From JBFJKD01 sp041601945 (lineage in GTDB: Bacteria > Pseudomonadota > Gammaproteobacteria > Pseudomonadales > Porticoccaceae): a stretch of DNA of 64,000 bases. The notes beneath the pieces are model-generated. The model was not told the DNA's origin, searched no databases, and saw nothing but the letters and a program-made list of their open reading frames with translations. The position numbers and the translations under genes are program-made. The stretch covers positions 1 through 64,000 of the forward strand of contig JBFIHG010000010.1 in NCBI GenBank assembly GCA_041601945.1, written 5' to 3'. Positions 52,471 to 62,073 of the stretch are shown in pieces; position 1 is the stretch's first letter, and every line of letters starts with the position of its first letter.

Positions 52471-54569
52471 CCTTCTTCACTAAAATCGTAATTCATGGTG
52501 CTTTGCGGCGACTGAATGTAGTGTCCCTGGATGTACTGCACACCGTACTGCCAAAGGGCAGGAATCATTCCGGGGTTTTCGATAAATGGCACAATGACAC
52601 ACTGGTCTTCGCCACGCAGCGCGTTGATCAGATCGTGCATGGTGTCGACCGCAGCCTCGTCCGAGCGCGCACGTTCAACAATTGGCAGGTCAAGCTTCAC
52701 ATAATCCACCGACAGTTTCTTTAAAATACTCAGGGGATTAATCGCGACTCCGAAATGGGTTAGCGCGGCTTTACTGCCCAGTTTTTTGAGCTCGTCGAGC
52801 AATTTTACTGCGTGGTTGAGCTGGCGACTGACGTCAATTTCCCGCAATTGAAAAATCAGCGAAGCGGGGGCGATATTGGCCGCTTTAAGTGCAACTTTAA
52901 GCCAGGGCATAAATTGCGAATCGCGCATGGTAGCTGCGCTGATGTGAATAAATAACTTCGTGTTAGGGCGGGTCTTGTGCTTTTCTACCAATTTTTTCAT
53001 TGACTCCATAATCACCCAGCGATCGATATCGCTGGCGACATCCGTTTTGAAAACACGATCAATAAAATCCTGAGGAATTTCTTTTGGGTAGGCATCTACT
53101 TTGGGGCGCATCAATATTTCGTAAAATTCTGATTTTTCGCCGTGTATGGACGCGATCGGCTGAAATGTTATGTCGAGCAAACGTTTTTCAAGCAGCTGTT
53201 TGCCAAAGCGCACGATGTCCACTTCCGCGAGATCGGTGCCAGTGGGCTCAAAGACTTCTTCAAACAGGTGCGCCGCATTACCTGCTACATCAGGGCTATC
53301 GCCATCGATTTTCGCGATAGCTTTCTGGCAAAAGCTGATACACCCTTCGGCTGTCGAAGCGCTGTCGCTGATGCTGTACAGGCCAGCACTTAAGGTCACT
53401 GAATAGGTTTCCTCACCTATTTCGAATACTCTTTCAGCGACGGTTTTGAGTAGTTCGGTGGCTTGTATTAGCGCGTCGTCCGGGCTGATTTTGTCCACCA
53501 GTAACACAAAGGCATCCTCGCGTATGCGACCAAATATGGATGCGCCCGACAACTGTTCCGACACAAACTGTGCGACATGGGTGGCCACGTCTTCGGCAAT
53601 TTTGATGCCGGCACTTTCCTGCAATGCGGCGAAACGATCAATCCGAATATAGTGCAAAATGGTGCTAGCCTCAGAGCGCGAGGTTTTACGGATTGCCGCA
53701 CTGACATGTTCCAGCATATTGCGTAGCGCAATGGCGCCAACCGATGCAACGACGTGGGGCGTTTCGGCGGTATGCTCGGGGGTGGGTTGGAAAGGGGACA
53801 GCAATTCTTTGCGCACCAGGAATTGCAGCGCAGGGTCCCCCTGATACTCCACCTGAGTGATATCCATGGGAACATTGAAGGTAGCGTTGTCGGGTTTGAG
53901 GCCGATAAATGTGAGCGTTGTACTTTCCACGGAATCGTCGGGGGTGAGTGGTTTTAAATAGGGCTTTAATTCCCCCTGGAAAGATTCTTCTGCGGAATCC
54001 ACGACGGGCAATAGCACCATCCCATCCGCTTCGAGATAGCCGAACAGGTTCGCGTAGGTGTCGTTGACAAACACGTAGGTGCCCTCCTGAACGATGGCGA
54101 TGGCGTCTCTCGAGCTTGCCATCAATCCGTCGCAGCGCTCCTCGGTGGCGGTGTAACGCTGCTTCCAGTAGCGCTGTTTGCGTCGTTGGTCGAGATTGTA
54201 AAGCGTGCGCGATACGACCTGTAACAGGTGCTGGTCCTCGTCCATTGGCACCACGTCCGTGGCGCCCATACGTAGGCCGTCGACGGTATAGTTGGCATCG
54301 TGTTCGGCCGGGATCAGTATCACTGGGATATCCCGGTTAAGCTTGCGTATTTCGCTGAATATGGTTTTGGTGGGCGGATTGCGATTATCAAACTGGACCA
54401 GCGCGATGTCCCACTTTTGTTCCTGAAGTAACTTGGTCAGGACTTCCTTACTCTCGCAGTGCTGCTGGTTAACTTTGTAGGACGCATTGCGTAACAGGCT
54501 GACGAGCCGATTGGCGTCGTCCACATTGTCGTGAACAAGTAGCAGGTTGAGTGTGCCGTCGTTTTCCAT
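52467..54569 (-). CDS. fimX: FimX-like c-di-GMP effector (receiver-PAS-degenerate GGDEF-degenerate EAL)
   Basis: A 700-residue multidomain signalling protein. Order: receiver-like domain (1-120, LLLVHDNVDDANRL), PAS (about 145-240), GGDEF-like and EAL-like. The GGDEF site reads REDAF (in GRIREDAFVLLV) and the EAL motif reads EIL (in FYEILMRP). The later metal/loop motif reads THFGVAINP instead of DDFGTG, so neither cyclase nor phosphodiesterase activity is expected. P. aeruginosa FimX is similarly degenerate and binds c-di-GMP to control type IV pilus twitching, and lies next to serB there too. ATG at 54569 is supported by AGGG; a TTG upstream is less likely. Confidence 0.85.
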   Translation of the reverse strand: MENDGTLNLLLVHDNVDDANRLVSLLRNASYKVNQQHCESKEVLTKLLQEQKWDIALVQFDNRNPPTKTIFSEIRKLNRDIPVILIPAEHDANYTVDGLRMGATDVVPMDEDQHLLQVVSRTLYNLDQRRKQRYWKQRYTATEERCDGLMASSRDAIAIVQEGTYVFVNDTYANLFGYLEADGMVLLPVVDSAEESFQGELKPYLKPLTPDDSVESTTLTFIGLKPDNATFNVPMDITQVEYQGDPALQFLVRKELLSPFQPTPEHTAETPHVVASVGAIALRNMLEHVSAAIRKTSRSEASTILHYIRIDRFAALQESAGIKIAEDVATHVAQFVSEQLSGASIFGRIREDAFVLLVDKISPDDALIQATELLKTVAERVFEIGEETYSVTLSAGLYSISDSASTAEGCISFCQKAIAKIDGDSPDVAGNAAHLFEEVFEPTGTDLAEVDIVRFGKQLLEKRLLDITFQPIASIHGEKSEFYEILMRPKVDAYPKEIPQDFIDRVFKTDVASDIDRWVIMESMKKLVEKHKTRPNTKLFIHISAATMRDSQFMPWLKVALKAANIAPASLIFQLREIDVSRQLNHAVKLLDELKKLGSKAALTHFGVAINPLSILKKLSVDYVKLDLPIVERARSDEAAVDTMHDLINALRGEDQCVIVPFIENPGMIPALWQYGVQYIQGHYIQSPQSTMNYDFSEEG

Positions 54570-54695
54570 CGGTGCCCTGTATGCGAACAATTATCGAATT
54601 CTGCACGTCCCCGCTGGCCGCTGTGATTGCAGCGGCCGGGTTCTGCGTATGCTGGGTATTATAGGGGGAGATACACCGTTATCTCCAGCCAGTTA

Positions 54696-56468
54696 TCAGA
54701 TGATGCCCGCGATCGCTTTAACTTTGAAGCGCGACAGGTGAAAGGTGGTGTCGGTGGGGTCGCCCAGAACGTACCGTTGTTCGCGGGTGTTAGATAACAG
54801 TGAAATCTGATTGCGCTGCTTGAAGGGCATGGACGGTACGATAACTTCCGCATCGGCCAATGTCTGCTTGCCCATCTTGTCGCGAGCTTGTGCTTGAAAC
54901 AGTAACCCGGGCAAATACGGCGAGGTGGCCCGTTGATCGCTGATAACACAGGCTGCGCAGGGCTCTACGGCGAGTTTGAGTTTCTCTATGCCGGCCACCC
55001 GCTTCAGGCGCGGCGTAATATGTACCCAGCGAGTTATCCCCAGTGTCCAGTTGTTTTCAAGTTGCGAGACATCTTTAATTGCGATCAATTCCCCCGGGGA
55101 TAGTTGCTTGGGGGCGTCGGTAAACTCAATACAGACCCCCCGCTCGCTGATGTTAAGTTGCCGTGCCTGGTAGTACACGGGTGGGCGCGGCGTCGCCCTC
55201 GGCATAGCAACGGAGGCGTCCGGCAACGACGACGTGGATGGCGCAGGGGTCGCATCTGTTTTTTCGTCTGGGGCGCTGTGGCGCGGCTGGGTGTCGTAGC
55301 CGCTATCCCAGGCATCCTCATTGCCTACCGACTTGCCGTGTAATTTAGAGGTGTTCTCGCCAAACAATTCGTAGGCTTTCAGGTTGTGATGTTTGTCCAC
55401 GTCGCTGAGGAACTCGTCGACGCTGCGATATCCGCTCAGCTCGTTGTGAATCGCAGTCAGGCCGAGTACAACCTGGACCAGGGTTTCGTCATCCATGTGG
55501 TCTTCAGTGCGTACTTTTTCCTGATCCCAGTATTCACACAGATTGCGCACGATTCTGTCGGGCAGAGTGATTAATTTAATATCGCCGCTGTGTTCCCGGG
55601 CAAAATGATCCTGCAGCGCCTGCACCAATTTGTCGTTGCGCAGGCGCACGTAGTTGGCTGTAATTGGCCCCGCCAGCGAGGCGTAGACCGGCCCGCGGTC
55701 GCTGTCGAGATCGACGACATACAGTCCTTCTTCGTGCCCCGGCGTGAGCTCCGCCAGGGTTGCCCACTTATCGAGAAAGGTAAATATCTGTTTGATTTCG
55801 ACCGGGGTGTAGTGACCGGGATTGGCGCAACTTAATAACAGGGGTTTAAGGTAAGCGGTGGTTAAGGTCGAGCGCATCTTCTGACCGCCTTCCAGCCAGG
55901 TGACGGTTTGTTGATCCGTATAAAAATAATTGGCAATGCGGTACAGGGTGTGCAATTCGAGCCAAAATTTATCTGGGGGTGTGATATAACACTGCCAGCA
56001 AGTTAGCAGTATGCGATTCATTGACACAAATGCGCCGTGAATTGCCTGTGCGATCAGTTTTGGTTTTACTTCAGATGCTTGCGCTGCCTCAGCGATAACA
56101 GCTTTGTACCCCAACAGTAAATGTTTTAACAGCGCCTGCGCCGTGGAAATGGCGCGCATGGTCTGCTCGCTCAGCGATGTATTTTTTGTCAGCGCGTCCG
56201 CACAGCTAATGACGTGTGGCTGCAGGGGTTCGATAAGCGCAAGTTTTGCAGTGGGCTCAAGCTTAAGTTGATTGAGTTCGCGTAACGCGCCATACAGCAA
56301 TTGCGCCGTTTTGGCTGGGTTGGTAGTGGGTAAACGGAGTATAAATTTTTCGATTTCAGAAACTTGTGGGCGCGCAAAGGTCAAAGTTTCCAGGTTAAGT
56401 ACAGGCGGCTGCAGGCGCTGTAACAGCAGCTCCAGCTTGTTGTTCTGATCTTGATTAGCGAACTCCAT
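54696..56468 (-). CDS. PilZ-like protein, partner of fimX
   Basis: A 590-residue protein. A long helical N-terminal region (1-370) has no motif I know. A Pro/Ser/Ala-rich linker (about 390-425) leads to a C-terminal domain containing YQARQLNISERGVCIEF, which fits the PilZ core (arginine followed by N-x-S-x-x-G). Pseudomonas carries a gene of this kind beside fimX, which supports a shared role in pilus control through c-di-GMP. Whether it binds the nucleotide is not certain because the usual RxxxR pair is incomplete. It lies 126 bp upstream of fimX. Confidence 0.7.
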   Translation of the reverse strand: MEFANQDQNNKLELLLQRLQPPVLNLETLTFARPQVSEIEKFILRLPTTNPAKTAQLLYGALRELNQLKLEPTAKLALIEPLQPHVISCADALTKNTSLSEQTMRAISTAQALLKHLLLGYKAVIAEAAQASEVKPKLIAQAIHGAFVSMNRILLTCWQCYITPPDKFWLELHTLYRIANYFYTDQQTVTWLEGGQKMRSTLTTAYLKPLLLSCANPGHYTPVEIKQIFTFLDKWATLAELTPGHEEGLYVVDLDSDRGPVYASLAGPITANYVRLRNDKLVQALQDHFAREHSGDIKLITLPDRIVRNLCEYWDQEKVRTEDHMDDETLVQVVLGLTAIHNELSGYRSVDEFLSDVDKHHNLKAYELFGENTSKLHGKSVGNEDAWDSGYDTQPRHSAPDEKTDATPAPSTSSLPDASVAMPRATPRPPVYYQARQLNISERGVCIEFTDAPKQLSPGELIAIKDVSQLENNWTLGITRWVHITPRLKRVAGIEKLKLAVEPCAACVISDQRATSPYLPGLLFQAQARDKMGKQTLADAEVIVPSMPFKQRNQISLLSNTREQRYVLGDPTDTTFHLSRFKVKAIAGII

Positions 56469-56580
56469 GTCTAAAAATATCCCATATGTTACCGAGTGAA
56501 TTATTAATTGCTCAGCTAGTTACTATTGTACGTTCCCTAATCACAAAAGCAATATTGCGGTCCGCATGACGGAGACGGCA

Positions 56581-57588
56581 TCATAACCAGGGCGTTTTCG
56601 ACGCCGCGCCCGCCTCTTCTCTGACCAGACGCGGCACGAGATAGCCGGGTAGCGCAGCGAGCAATGCCTGATACAGTATTCGGACTCTAGGTAGTCCTAT
56701 ATCAAAATGCGCGGCACCCGCGACGCGATCCAGAATGTGTAGATAATAGGGCAGTATGCCCGTGGCGAACAGTTTTTCGCTCAAGTCCACCAGAGTTTGC
56801 TCGCTATCGTTGACCCCGGTCAATAGAACACTCTGATTAAGCACGGTAATGCCGGCATTTTTTAATCGCGCCACGGCATGCTGAACCTCGTCATCTATTT
56901 CGTTGGGATGATTAATATGTAGCACCATTACGGGTGTCAGGCGCGTACTGGTAAGCCACTCGATACAAGCAGCATCTATCCGTGCAGGGATCACCACCGG
57001 TAACCGGGTATGCACCCGTAGCCGTTTAACATGGGCTATGGCAGCAACTTGCGTGGTCAGGAGCCGGAGCTGCCGGTCGTTGGTTGCCAGGGGATCACCG
57101 CCGCTGTAGATCACTTCGTTGATTTCCGGTCGTGCCGCGATGTAGTCCAGAGCAGGTTGCCACTGAGATCGTGTGGGCCGATTTTCCTCGTAGGCAAAGT
57201 GTCGGCGAAAACAGTAACGGCAGTTAATGGCGCACACTGGACTGACAATCAGTAGCACCCGGCTGCGGTACTTGTGAATAAGCCCAGGAATGGGGTTAGC
57301 ATCCGTTTCGCCAAGCGGGTCGCGGTTGTATCCGGCCACCGAAATCACTTCGTTGCCAAGGGGCATGACTTGACGCAATAGTGGATCGTCGGGGTCGCCG
57401 CGGCGCATACGGGCGAGATAGGGGCGCGGCACCCGTAACGCGAACTCGCCGTGTGCGGCGTATGTCCCGGGGAATAAATCTGGGTCGAGGGCCAGTAGTT
57501 CGCATAGCTCCCGGGGGTCGCGCACCGCCTCTGCCAGCTCCTGCTGCCAGGGGCGTGCGTGCCATGGGTGGCTGGTGTGCTGTATCAT
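56581..57588 (-). CDS. epmB: EF-P (R)-beta-lysine synthase EpmB (lysine 2,3-aminomutase-like)
   Basis: A 335-residue radical-SAM aminomutase that turns L-lysine into (R)-beta-lysine for EF-P modification. The [4Fe-4S] motif is CAINCRYC with cysteines 119, 123 and 126. Other signatures: EVIYSGGDPLATND, RLRVHTRLPVVIP, NQSVLLTGVNDS and YYLHILDRVAGAAHF, which includes the PLP-site region. It is divergent from efp across 61 bp, so the modifying enzyme and its target probably share control. Confidence 0.93.
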   Translation of the reverse strand: MIQHTSHPWHARPWQQELAEAVRDPRELCELLALDPDLFPGTYAAHGEFALRVPRPYLARMRRGDPDDPLLRQVMPLGNEVISVAGYNRDPLGETDANPIPGLIHKYRSRVLLIVSPVCAINCRYCFRRHFAYEENRPTRSQWQPALDYIAARPEINEVIYSGGDPLATNDRQLRLLTTQVAAIAHVKRLRVHTRLPVVIPARIDAACIEWLTSTRLTPVMVLHINHPNEIDDEVQHAVARLKNAGITVLNQSVLLTGVNDSEQTLVDLSEKLFATGILPYYLHILDRVAGAAHFDIGLPRVRILYQALLAALPGYLVPRLVREEAGAASKTPWL

Positions 57589-57649
57589 AGCGACCCTCGA
57601 AAGAATCCAGTTTTTAAAATTGTGTGACGACCTGTAAATAGAGGCACGA

Positions 57650-58219
57650 ATGGCAACCTATTCTACCAATGAATTCCGCTCCGGTCTGAAAGTAATCCTC
57701 GACGGCGACCCCTGCTCCATTGTCGAAAACGAATTCGTAAAACCCGGCAAGGGGCAGGCATTCAGTCGCGTGCGTCTGCGCAATCTGAGGAGTGGCCGCG
57801 TCTGGGAGCGCACCTTCAAGTCCGGCGAATCCCTGGAGGGTGCGGATGTGCGGGACAAGGATATGCAATACCTTTACAACGACGGCGAGTACTGGCATTT
57901 CATGGAGCCGGATACGTTTGAGCAGCACCAGGCGGATAAGAACACCGTGGGAGATGCCGCGCTGTGGCTGCGCGAAGAAGATACCTGTATCGTCACTTTG
58001 TATAACGGTGTGCCGTTGGCGGTAACCCCGGCTAACCACGTCGAAATGGAAATAGTCGAGACTGATCCGGGTATCAAGGGCGACACCGCTCAGGGCGGCA
58101 CCAAGCCGGCAAAATTAAGTACCGGGGCGGTGGTTAAGGTGCCGCTGTTCCTCGGTGAGGGCGAAGTTATTCGAGTCGACACCCGCACCGGCGAGTACCT
58201 GGGTCGGGCGCGGGACTAG
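57650..58219 (+). CDS. efp: Elongation factor P
   Basis: Relieves ribosome stalling at polyproline stretches. It has 189 residues in three beta-barrel domains. The modified lysine is Lys34 in VKPGKGQAF, next to the tip of domain I; the C-terminal signature VIRVDTRTGEYLGR is intact. AGAGG lies 5 nt before the ATG. It is flanked by both of its modifying enzymes, epmB and epmA. Confidence 0.97.
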   Translation: MATYSTNEFRSGLKVILDGDPCSIVENEFVKPGKGQAFSRVRLRNLRSGRVWERTFKSGESLEGADVRDKDMQYLYNDGEYWHFMEPDTFEQHQADKNTVGDAALWLREEDTCIVTLYNGVPLAVTPANHVEMEIVETDPGIKGDTAQGGTKPAKLSTGAVVKVPLFLGEGEVIRVDTRTGEYLGRARD

Positions 58220-58316
58220 GCGCTTGCCAGTCGTGGGAAATCTCTCCGGCACTCTCTCTGGCACTAAGGGTGGCGCAAGCTGCCCTTTTTTGTGGTAACA
58301 AGATAGCGAGGGAAGG

Positions 58317-59270
58317 ATGACGACCGCCGACTGGTTACCGAGCGCGACTGCGGCGACTTTGCGCCGCCGCGCCGCCCTGTTGGCGACTATGCGACATTTT
58401 TTTGAGCAGCGTGACGTATTGGAAGTCGACGTGCCATTACTCGGTGTCACCGGCGTTACGGAATTTAATATCCAGGGTCTGAGCACTATTGCCAACGGTC
58501 GCACCGCCTACCTGCAAACATCTCCCGAATACTATATGAAGCGCCTGTTGGCTTCCGGGCTGGGGGCGATCTATAACCTGGGTAAAGTGTTTCGCGATGG
58601 CGAGCAGGGTCATCGGCATCGCACCGAATTTACGTTGTTGGAGTGGTATCGGCCGGGTTGGGACGAGCATCAGTTAATGGCGGAGGTCGCCCAACTGCTG
58701 GTGGCGGCGGGGTTTGCGCAGGCAGCGACGCCCGACACGCACCGCTATGGCTATTTATTCACAAGTGTCACCGGTTGCGATCCCCATCGCGCCGCCCTCC
58801 CGCAACTACAGCAACTTGCGACACAGTACGCTGGGGATAATTGGGCGCAGGCGGAACGCAGCGTGTGTCTGGATTTGATTTTTAGCCTGGCGGTAGAGCC
58901 ACAATTGCCGAAGGGGCTGGTTTTCGTGCACGACTACCCAGCTTGCCAATGTGCGCTGGCGACGCTGGGTGAAGACCAGAGTGGCAATCTGATTGCGCGC
59001 CGTTTCGAGGCGTTTGTCGATGGTGCCGAGTTGGCCAATGGATATTTCGAACTGACCGACCCGGTGGAGCAGCGCCGTCGTTTCGATGCAGACAACCGAC
59101 TGCGTCAGGCGCACCAGTTACCGGTCGTGACACCAGACGAGAATCTGTTGGCAGCTCTGGCGGTGGGCTTGCCGGTCAGCGCGGGCGTTGCCCTTGGGGT
59201 CGATCGACTGTTGATGGCACTCCTTAGTCTGGAGCGAATACAACAGGCTGTGCCCTTTAGCGATATCTAA
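58317..59270 (+). CDS. epmA: EF-P lysyltransferase EpmA (PoxA/GenX)
   Basis: A 317-residue class II lysyl-tRNA synthetase paralogue that lacks the anticodon-binding domain and attaches beta-lysine to EF-P. Motif 2 reads FRDGEQGHRHRTEFTLLEWY (in parts), and the final motif 3 GVALGVDRLLMALL is intact. It lies 97 bp after efp on the same strand. The downstream hydroxylase EpmC is not in the window. Confidence 0.95.
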   Translation: MTTADWLPSATAATLRRRAALLATMRHFFEQRDVLEVDVPLLGVTGVTEFNIQGLSTIANGRTAYLQTSPEYYMKRLLASGLGAIYNLGKVFRDGEQGHRHRTEFTLLEWYRPGWDEHQLMAEVAQLLVAAGFAQAATPDTHRYGYLFTSVTGCDPHRAALPQLQQLATQYAGDNWAQAERSVCLDLIFSLAVEPQLPKGLVFVHDYPACQCALATLGEDQSGNLIARRFEAFVDGAELANGYFELTDPVEQRRRFDADNRLRQAHQLPVVTPDENLLAALAVGLPVSAGVALGVDRLLMALLSLERIQQAVPFSDI

Positions 59271-59323
59271 GCGGGTTTGCGTTTTTACCACGTTGACCAC
59301 AACTGGATGTGGGTCCGTTAGCG

Positions 59324-60133
59324 CTAATCGCAACCACAGCCTTCCAGGCCGTGATCCATTTTTTCAGCGGGGTCTTCGATATGGGTAGTGCCGACCACTT
59401 TGGCCGGCACCCCGGCGACAATGGCGTGGGCCGGAACATCCTTAAGCACTACACTGGCGGCCGCGATTTTCGCGCCTTCGCCGATTTCAATGTTGCCAAG
59501 AATTTTCGCGCCGGGGCCGATCAGGACGCCGCGACGAATTTTTGGGTGCCGATCCCCCGTGTCCTTGCCGGTACCGCCGAGGGTGACCGATTGCATCATG
59601 GAGACGCAATCCTCAATGACCGCCGTTTCGCCGACTACAATCCCGCTGGCGTGGTCAAACATAACGCCTTTGCCAATGCGTGCGGCGGGGTGAATATCGA
59701 CGCCAAACACGACGGAAATGCGATTTTGCAATACCAGCGCCAGGGGACGCCGCCCGTGGTGCCACAACCAGTGGGCGACCCGATAGCCGGCCAGCGCGTG
59801 CAGGCCTTTGTAATATAAAAAAGGCGTCGAAAAACTGTCGCAGGCGGAATCCCGCTCGTAAGTAGCGATAATGTCGCAGCGCACGCTGTCGATAATGGCT
59901 GGATCAGCGGCACAGGCTTCGTCAAACACCTCGCGCAACAACAACGACGGGGTGACGTCGCTGTGCAGCTTGTTGGCCAGATGAAAGCTCAGCGCTGCCG
60001 CGAGCGTCTTGTGGTTGAGGATGGTGGCGTGCAAAAAGCTGGCGAGCACCGGCTCCTGAGTCGAGGTTGCGCTTACCTCGTCGTATATCTGCTGCCACAG
60101 CGTCTCATTGCAAAGCTGGGTTTTTTTGTCCAT
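59324..60133 (-). CDS. cysE: Serine O-acetyltransferase
   Basis: First step of cysteine synthesis, 269 residues. An N-terminal helical domain precedes a left-handed beta-helix of hexapeptide repeats (GVDIHPAARIGKGVMFDHASGIVVGETAVI, read in parts). The catalytic Asp/His (FDHASG) and the SVTLGGTGK loop are present. The tail ends GLEGCGCD. The ATG at 60133 stands 7 bp after the comF stop, so the two are likely co-transcribed; GTG at 60154 would overlap comF. Confidence 0.92.
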   Translation of the reverse strand: MDKKTQLCNETLWQQIYDEVSATSTQEPVLASFLHATILNHKTLAAALSFHLANKLHSDVTPSLLLREVFDEACAADPAIIDSVRCDIIATYERDSACDSFSTPFLYYKGLHALAGYRVAHWLWHHGRRPLALVLQNRISVVFGVDIHPAARIGKGVMFDHASGIVVGETAVIEDCVSMMQSVTLGGTGKDTGDRHPKIRRGVLIGPGAKILGNIEIGEGAKIAAASVVLKDVPAHAIVAGVPAKVVGTTHIEDPAEKMDHGLEGCGCD

Positions 60134-60140
60134 GGGTCTA

Positions 60141-60869
60141 TTATTGACGCGCACTGTGTAATTTGCCAGTGGTGCGGGCGATTGCCCACACTTCGACTTC
60201 TTTAGCGCCAGCGGCCAGTAATGCGCGGGCCAGGGAGTTTGCGGTACTGCCGGTGGTGATCACGTCGTCGACAATGGCGACCTGTTGACCGCTAAAATCA
60301 GCTGGGATGGAAAAAGCGCTGCGTACATTACGTCGCCGCTGATGGCGCGACAGGTTTTGTTGTGGGGGTGTATTTATGACACGCCGTACGCCATGCATCT
60401 GGCAGGGGAGAGCGAATTCTTTGGCGATGATCCGCGCCAGTTCCACGGACTGATTGAATCCGCGGGACCAGCGACGGCCGGGGTGCAATGGCATGGGAAT
60501 GATGCAGGTGGGGAGCAACCAGTCCGCAGCGCGGGACTGGCGTGCTCGCAATGTGTAAAGGTAGTTGCAAAATAGTTGACCAAGTACCCGACCACTTGCG
60601 AGATCCGCATCGTATTTGAAACGCTTAATCAGTGTATCCAGCGGCATGGCATAACTAAAGGGTACCAGCGCTCGGGAGAATAGCGGCGGCGTGTGCAGGC
60701 ACTGGCCACAAATGCCCGTCGTGGGCAGGGGTAGTGCGCAGTGCACGCAAGCATTGGAAATGTGCGGCAGATCCTGCGCACAGCCCAAACACAGATCCCT
60801 GGCACAGGCGCTGTTGCCGCCGCACAGCACACAGCGACCCGGAAACAGTCGAAAGCTAAACGGGGGCAT
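60141..60869 (-). CDS. comF: ComF-family amidophosphoribosyltransferase-like protein
   Basis: A 242-residue protein with an N-terminal zinc-finger-like cysteine set (CVLCGG, CLGCAQ, CVHCALPLP, CGQC). A phosphoribosyltransferase domain follows, with PMPLHPGRRWSRGFNQS and the PRPP motif VAIVDDVITTGST. Homologues (GntX/ComFC) act in DNA uptake or carbon use; the enzymatic role is not settled. Start at 60869 is set by AAGGAG 5 nt upstream. A longer frame running back towards bioB would cover the BirA operator. Confidence 0.88.
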   Translation of the reverse strand: MPPFSFRLFPGRCVLCGGNSACARDLCLGCAQDLPHISNACVHCALPLPTTGICGQCLHTPPLFSRALVPFSYAMPLDTLIKRFKYDADLASGRVLGQLFCNYLYTLRARQSRAADWLLPTCIIPMPLHPGRRWSRGFNQSVELARIIAKEFALPCQMHGVRRVINTPPQQNLSRHQRRRNVRSAFSIPADFSGQQVAIVDDVITTGSTANSLARALLAAGAKEVEVWAIARTTGKLHSARQ

Positions 60870-60937
60870 CCTTGCTCCTTTCCTTGTGCCTTGAGCGCTA
60901 CGGTTAACCCAATACCGCAAGCCCGGACGTCGATATC

Positions 60938-60970
60938 TAGTTAACCGTGCGGCGAGTTTTAGGTTGACAG
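60938..60970. promoter_or_regulatory. BirA operator (biotin box) of the bio operon
   Basis: Half-sites TAGTTAACC (60938-60946) and GGTTGACAG (60962-60970) are inverted, 15 bp apart, fitting the BirA pattern TTGTAAACC-N15-GGTTTACAA. The right half overlaps the -35 of the bioB promoter. It should let biotin-bound BirA shut off the operon. Confidence 0.8.
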
Positions 60971-60991
60971 TGTTTTCGCCTGCATTATCAT
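60964..60991 (+). promoter_or_regulatory. Promoter of bioBFD
   Basis: A perfect -35 TTGACA (60964-60969), 16-bp spacer and TATCAT (60986-60991) give a start near 60998, about 29 nt before the bioB ATG. The -35 lies inside the BirA half-site. Confidence 0.75.
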
Positions 60992-61026
60992 GGCTCACTG
61001 GTTTTTATCTGGCAACTGGATTGATT

Positions 61027-62070
61027 ATGCATACCGTCCGTCACGACTGGTCCAAAAACGAAGTATTAACCCTGTTGCAACAACCGTTCAGCGACCTGAT
61101 GTTTCAGGCGCAGAGCGTGCATCGGGTCCATTTCGATCCCAATCAGGTACAGGTCAGTACCCTGCTCTCGATTAAAACTGGGGCCTGCCCGGAAGATTGT
61201 AAATACTGTCCGCAGAGCGGCCACTACAACACCGGGCTGGAAAAAGAAAAATTGCTGGAACTGGAACAGGTGATCGCCGCAGCGCGGGCCGCCAAACACA
61301 GCGGTGCGACGCGGTTCTGCATGGGCGCGGCGTGGCGCTCGCCACGGGACAAAGATATGCCCCATGTGATCGGCATGGTGCAGGAGGTCAAGGGGTTGGG
61401 GCTCGAGACGTGCATGACTCTCGGTATGTTGAGTGCCGCGCAAGCCGCAGCGCTGGCAGACGCCGGGCTGGATTATTACAACCACAATCTGGATACATCT
61501 CCGGAATACTATGGCGAAATTATTACGACGCGCACCTACCAGGACCGACTGACGACCCTGGAAAACGTGCGCAGCGCCGGCATGAAAGTATGTTGCGGTG
61601 GCATTGTCGGCATGGGCGAGGCACTCGAAGATCGCGCCGGATTATTGATGCAACTGGCCAATCTGCCGGAACATCCTGAATCCGTGCCGATCAATATGCT
61701 GGTCAAGGTCGAGGGCACGCCGCTGGAAACACAGGACGACCTCGACCCCTTTGATTTCATTCGCACCGTTGCCGTTGCGCGCATATTGATGCCGGCCTCC
61801 CATGTACGTTTGTCCGCCGGGCGCGAAGCTATGAATGAGCAGATGCAGGCATTGACGTTCCTGGCGGGGGCCAACTCTATTTTTTACGGGGAAAAATTAC
61901 TGACCACGGGCAATCCCGGGGCCAATAAGGATCGGCAGTTATTTGCGCGTCTGGGTATCACCCCAGAGGAAACCTCCGCAGTCCACGATGACGGGGAGGT
62001 CGCGGGAGCGTTGCACGATCAGGTCCAGAGTGCCGCTACGGCCCATTTGTTTTATAACGCCGCCCATTAA
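61027..62070 (+). CDS. bioB: Biotin synthase
   Basis: A 347-residue radical-SAM enzyme inserting sulfur into dethiobiotin. The 4Fe-4S cysteines are 54, 58 and 61 (ACPEDCKYC); YYNHNLDTS, MKVCCGGIVGMGE and SAGREAMNEQMQALTFLAGANSIFYGEKLLTT (read in parts) are typical. ATG 61027 is chosen because a longer frame would overlap the promoter and BirA box. Confidence 0.96.
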   Translation: MHTVRHDWSKNEVLTLLQQPFSDLMFQAQSVHRVHFDPNQVQVSTLLSIKTGACPEDCKYCPQSGHYNTGLEKEKLLELEQVIAAARAAKHSGATRFCMGAAWRSPRDKDMPHVIGMVQEVKGLGLETCMTLGMLSAAQAAALADAGLDYYNHNLDTSPEYYGEIITTRTYQDRLTTLENVRSAGMKVCCGGIVGMGEALEDRAGLLMQLANLPEHPESVPINMLVKVEGTPLETQDDLDPFDFIRTVAVARILMPASHVRLSAGREAMNEQMQALTFLAGANSIFYGEKLLTTGNPGANKDRQLFARLGITPEETSAVHDDGEVAGALHDQVQSAATAHLFYNAAH

Positions 62071-62073
62071 ACC

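Noticed and set aside
60870..60998. Longer N-terminus of ComF
   Set aside because: The extension would run through the BirA operator and promoter, and a strong ribosome site marks the shorter start at 60869.
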